A DNA stretch of 7,466 nucleotides from Bizionia sp. Its GTDB lineage: Bacteria > Bacteroidota > Bacteroidia > Flavobacteriales > Flavobacteriaceae. The notes beneath the pieces are model-generated. The model had not been told where the DNA came from. It did no database searches and saw only the letters and a program-made list of their open reading frames with translations. Position numbers and translations under genes: made by a program. Of this stretch, positions 4,945 through 7,466 are shown piece after piece (position 1 is the stretch's first letter; each line of letters opens with the position of its first letter). The stretch covers positions 1 to 7,466 of the forward strand of contig JAGPVI010000167.1 of NCBI GenBank assembly GCA_018067115.1. The letters run 5' to 3'.

Positions 4945-7466
4945 ATGAAACACGGATTACTACTCATTACATTATTCATTTCTAGCTTGGCGTATTCGCA
5001 AACTACAGGGTCTATAATAGGTAAGGTTACCGATAAGGATTATAATAACGAGCCATTACCAATGGTAAATATTATATTGGATAATAGCTCTAAAGGAACA
5101 GCGTCAGATTTTGATGGTCATTTTAAATTGGATGCTGTTGAAGCCGGGACGTATACTATTGCTTTTAGTTTTGTAGGTTATGAAACACAAATGATACCTG
5201 TACAAGTTACGGCAGGAAAAGTGACAGAGGTTAATGTGCCAATGGGCGCTAATGCAGCGGCTTTAGATGAGGTGGTAATACAAACAACCACTAAAAGGGA
5301 AAGTGAAGTTGCTTTGTTGTTAGACCAGAAAAAGGCAGTAGAAATTAAACAAAGCATTGGTGCCGAAGAGCTATCGAGAAAAGGCGTAAGTGATGCTGCT
5401 GGAGCAGTTTCTAAAATCTCCGGGGTTTCTAAACAGGAAGGATCGAGTAATGTTTATGTGCGTGGTTTAGGAGATCGTTATTTAAATACCACATTAAACG
5501 GCCTGTCATTACCATCCAACGATGTAAGTAAAAAGAATATAGATTTGAATTTATTTTCTTCAGACATTATAGAAAATGTATCTATCAGTAAGGCATATTC
5601 CTCAAAGTTTTATGGTGATTTTGCAGCTGGAAATGTCGATATATCTTCCAAAGACTATAAAGGCAATGGCTTTTTTGATGTGTATGTTGGTTCTAGTATA
5701 AATACAAACGCTGCTGGGGAAACCTTTAAAAAGAGTGAGGGTACGGGGTATTTCGGATTTTATAATCGTTACGACCACAATCCGTTTGCCGTGGTTTTAT
5801 CACATCAAATAGATCCAGTGACCGTTTCAACCCCTATAAACACTTCAATAGGGACGTCTTTTGGTAAATCTATAACGTTTAAAAACGATTCTAAATTAAG
5901 TCTTTACGGAACGGTGTTTTTTAATAACAGCTACGAGTATAGAGAGGGATCTAATATTGATTATACAAACGTTGAGAAGAAAGCGTTCGAAAAAGCCGAA
6001 GAGTTTGAATACGGTACCACAACCACTGCAATGGCTAACTTAAGCTATAAAATTGATAACAATAATGCTTTAAGTTATACGTCGCTCTTTATAAATAACT
6101 CGTCGGATAACGTAGGTTATTTTGGAATTGATGGAAAAGGAAGAAACCGAGATGCTAATTTAAATACAGATAAAGGGTTTTATCAAATGAATGTTCAGTT
6201 TAGTCAAAACCTAATTTATGTGAATCAATTAGTAGGGAAACATAATTTTAATGCATTCGATTTAACTTGGGGATTAGGGTATAATAAAGTGTTTGCACAC
6301 GAGCCAGATAGAAAGCGTATAAGTATAGAAAATTACGATTATGCTTTAGATAACGACCCAAATACAAAGGCAACTTACTTTAACAATGTGTCTTTCGATA
6401 ATCAGCGTTATTTTCAGAATATTGATGACGATGAGCTTAACGGAAGGGTAAATTTAGCATACACTATAAATGATGCTATAAAATTAAATGTGGGTTACAA
6501 CGGAAGAACAAAAGAGCGTTCTTTCGATAATATTAGATACGGTTACGATTTTTCGAGCTCGAGTATTCCTGTTAGCGACATTGATAATATTAGTCAAGAT
6601 TTGGCTTTAAATAACTTAATGGTGAACCAGCAGTCGGGAGGAATGTATCAAATAAAAGTTATAAACACTGTTCCTGGTTTAAGTAATACAAACCGCCCTG
6701 GGATGCCAGAAAACACGTATAAAGGGAATTTAGATGTTTATGCAGGATATGTAAATGCAGAGATTAATGCTACAGAAAAATTATTAATAGTCCCTGGAGT
6801 TCGTTTAGAAAATATCAAGCAAAAGGTCGCGTACAATGTTATTAACTTAGGGTCTAGAGGAAACGATAGTATTTCATCTGCAGAGACTATTGCATTACCA
6901 AGTTTAAGTTTAAAATATGCGTTAAATAACGATCAGAATCTGCGGTTTTCTGCTAGTCAGACCATCTCTCTTCCAGAATTTAAAGAAGTTGCTCCTTTTG
7001 TTTACGAGTCGGTATCACAAAGAATTGGTGGTAATCCAGATTTATTAGGAACAAAAGCTGGACAAGTCTATGTTAATGTAAAAGACGTGTCTTATTCTAA
7101 AATTTTAAACCTAGATCTTAAATACGAATGGTTTATTTCTAAAAGTGAGTTATTCTCGATAGGTGCTTTTTATAAAGAAATTAATAACCCAATAAACCAA
7201 GTTGTCGCATTCGACGCTACAGGAACACAGCGTTATTTTAGAACTGGAGATCAAGCACGCATTTTAGGGTTTGAAGCAGAAATAAGAAAAAATATTGTTC
7301 TAGACGATAACGACGAAGCGCTTTTATCTGGAGGTGTAAACGTAACTTATATGCATACCGAACAAGATTTATACAACACGATCTCTGGAACATATAGTGT
7401 GAGTTTTAGAAATGATAAGGAGGAGTTGCAGGGTGCTTCGCCAATTATTTTAAATGCCGATATTAA
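4945..7466 (+). CDS. TonB-dependent outer-membrane receptor with N-terminal carboxypeptidase-regulatory-like domain, C-terminus cut by window edge
   Basis: The frame is open for 840 codons from the ATG at 4945-4947 to the window end. The start gives a clean signal peptide with probable cleavage at AYS/QT (residues 16-20). Residues about 21-103 form a carboxypeptidase-regulatory-like beta-sandwich (GSIIGKVTD, then GTASDFDGHFKLD and SFVGYE). LDEVVIQTTT (107-116) resembles the TonB-box region. The plug domain spans about 131-235 and contains VYVRGLGDRYLNTTLNGL (170-187) and IIENVSISKAYSSKFYGDFAAG (208-229). The rest is outer-membrane beta-barrel. The late barrel shows the family pattern LRFSASQTISLPEFKEVAPF (666-685), GNPDL (696-700) and LKYEWF...GAFYKEINNPI (725-750). 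QGASPIILNADI at the edge usually precedes only the last strands, so roughly 80-110 residues are probably missing. Such receptors import large or scarce ligands using TonB/ExbBD energy. The ligand is unknown: no SusD-like partner or enzyme is visible, since any downstream gene is outside the window. Confidence 0.95.
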   Translation, partial: MKHGLLLITLFISSLAYSQTTGSIIGKVTDKDYNNEPLPMVNIILDNSSKGTASDFDGHFKLDAVEAGTYTIAFSFVGYETQMIPVQVTAGKVTEVNVPMGANAAALDEVVIQTTTKRESEVALLLDQKKAVEIKQSIGAEELSRKGVSDAAGAVSKISGVSKQEGSSNVYVRGLGDRYLNTTLNGLSLPSNDVSKKNIDLNLFSSDIIENVSISKAYSSKFYGDFAAGNVDISSKDYKGNGFFDVYVGSSINTNAAGETFKKSEGTGYFGFYNRYDHNPFAVVLSHQIDPVTVSTPINTSIGTSFGKSITFKNDSKLSLYGTVFFNNSYEYREGSNIDYTNVEKKAFEKAEEFEYGTTTTAMANLSYKIDNNNALSYTSLFINNSSDNVGYFGIDGKGRNRDANLNTDKGFYQMNVQFSQNLIYVNQLVGKHNFNAFDLTWGLGYNKVFAHEPDRKRISIENYDYALDNDPNTKATYFNNVSFDNQRYFQNIDDDELNGRVNLAYTINDAIKLNVGYNGRTKERSFDNIRYGYDFSSSSIPVSDIDNISQDLALNNLMVNQQSGGMYQIKVINTVPGLSNTNRPGMPENTYKGNLDVYAGYVNAEINATEKLLIVPGVRLENIKQKVAYNVINLGSRGNDSISSAETIALPSLSLKYALNNDQNLRFSASQTISLPEFKEVAPFVYESVSQRIGGNPDLLGTKAGQVYVNVKDVSYSKILNLDLKYEWFISKSELFSIGAFYKEINNPINQVVAFDATGTQRYFRTGDQARILGFEAEIRKNIVLDDNDEALLSGGVNVTYMHTEQDLYNTISGTYSVSFRNDKEELQGASPIILNADI

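Noticed and set aside
1..7466. CRISPR arrays, tRNA or rRNA genes, insertion sequences, riboswitches
   Set aside because: No regularly spaced repeats, cloverleaf-like sequence, terminal inverted repeats or transposase frame was seen; coding sequence fills almost all of the window and the two spacers are under 200 bases.

Overview
The window looks like an ordinary stretch of a low-GC Bacteroidota chromosome, most likely from a marine-type Flavobacteriaceae. The evidence is the AT-rich base composition, the lack of Shine-Dalgarno-like sites before the starts, signal peptides ending just before Gln-Thr, a secreted fungalysin-type (M36) peptidase, and a TonB-dependent receptor that begins with a carboxypeptidase-regulatory-like domain. 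The genus cannot be named from this sequence alone.

Layout: (1) 1-1499, minus strand, is the first 499 codons of a secreted M36 metallopeptidase, cut by the left edge inside an inserted PA domain. (2) 1500-1647 is a short divergent intergenic region holding a 12-bp perfect palindrome. (3) 1648-3426, plus strand, is dxs, encoding the first enzyme of the MEP isoprenoid pathway. (4) 3423-4763, minus strand, is dgt, a dGTP triphosphohydrolase-family HD enzyme; it converges on dxs and the two stop codons overlap inside one TTAA. (5) 4764-4944 is a second divergent intergenic region with weak promoter-like elements and a short phased repeat. (6) 4945-7466, plus strand, is the first 840 codons of a TonB-dependent outer-membrane receptor, cut by the right edge late in its barrel.

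The four genes alternate in direction, so none shares an operon with another inside the window. dxs and dgt are core metabolism (isoprenoid precursors; dNTP pool control). The two outer genes are envelope or secreted functions (extracellular protein breakdown; active uptake of an unknown ligand). Nothing links them into one system.

No mobile element, CRISPR array, RNA gene or defence-like cassette was seen. The points worth a second look are small: a shortened linker and a GDA motif in DXS, the stop-codon overlap, a possible insertion in the receptor barrel, and candidate operator sites in the two divergent spacers.
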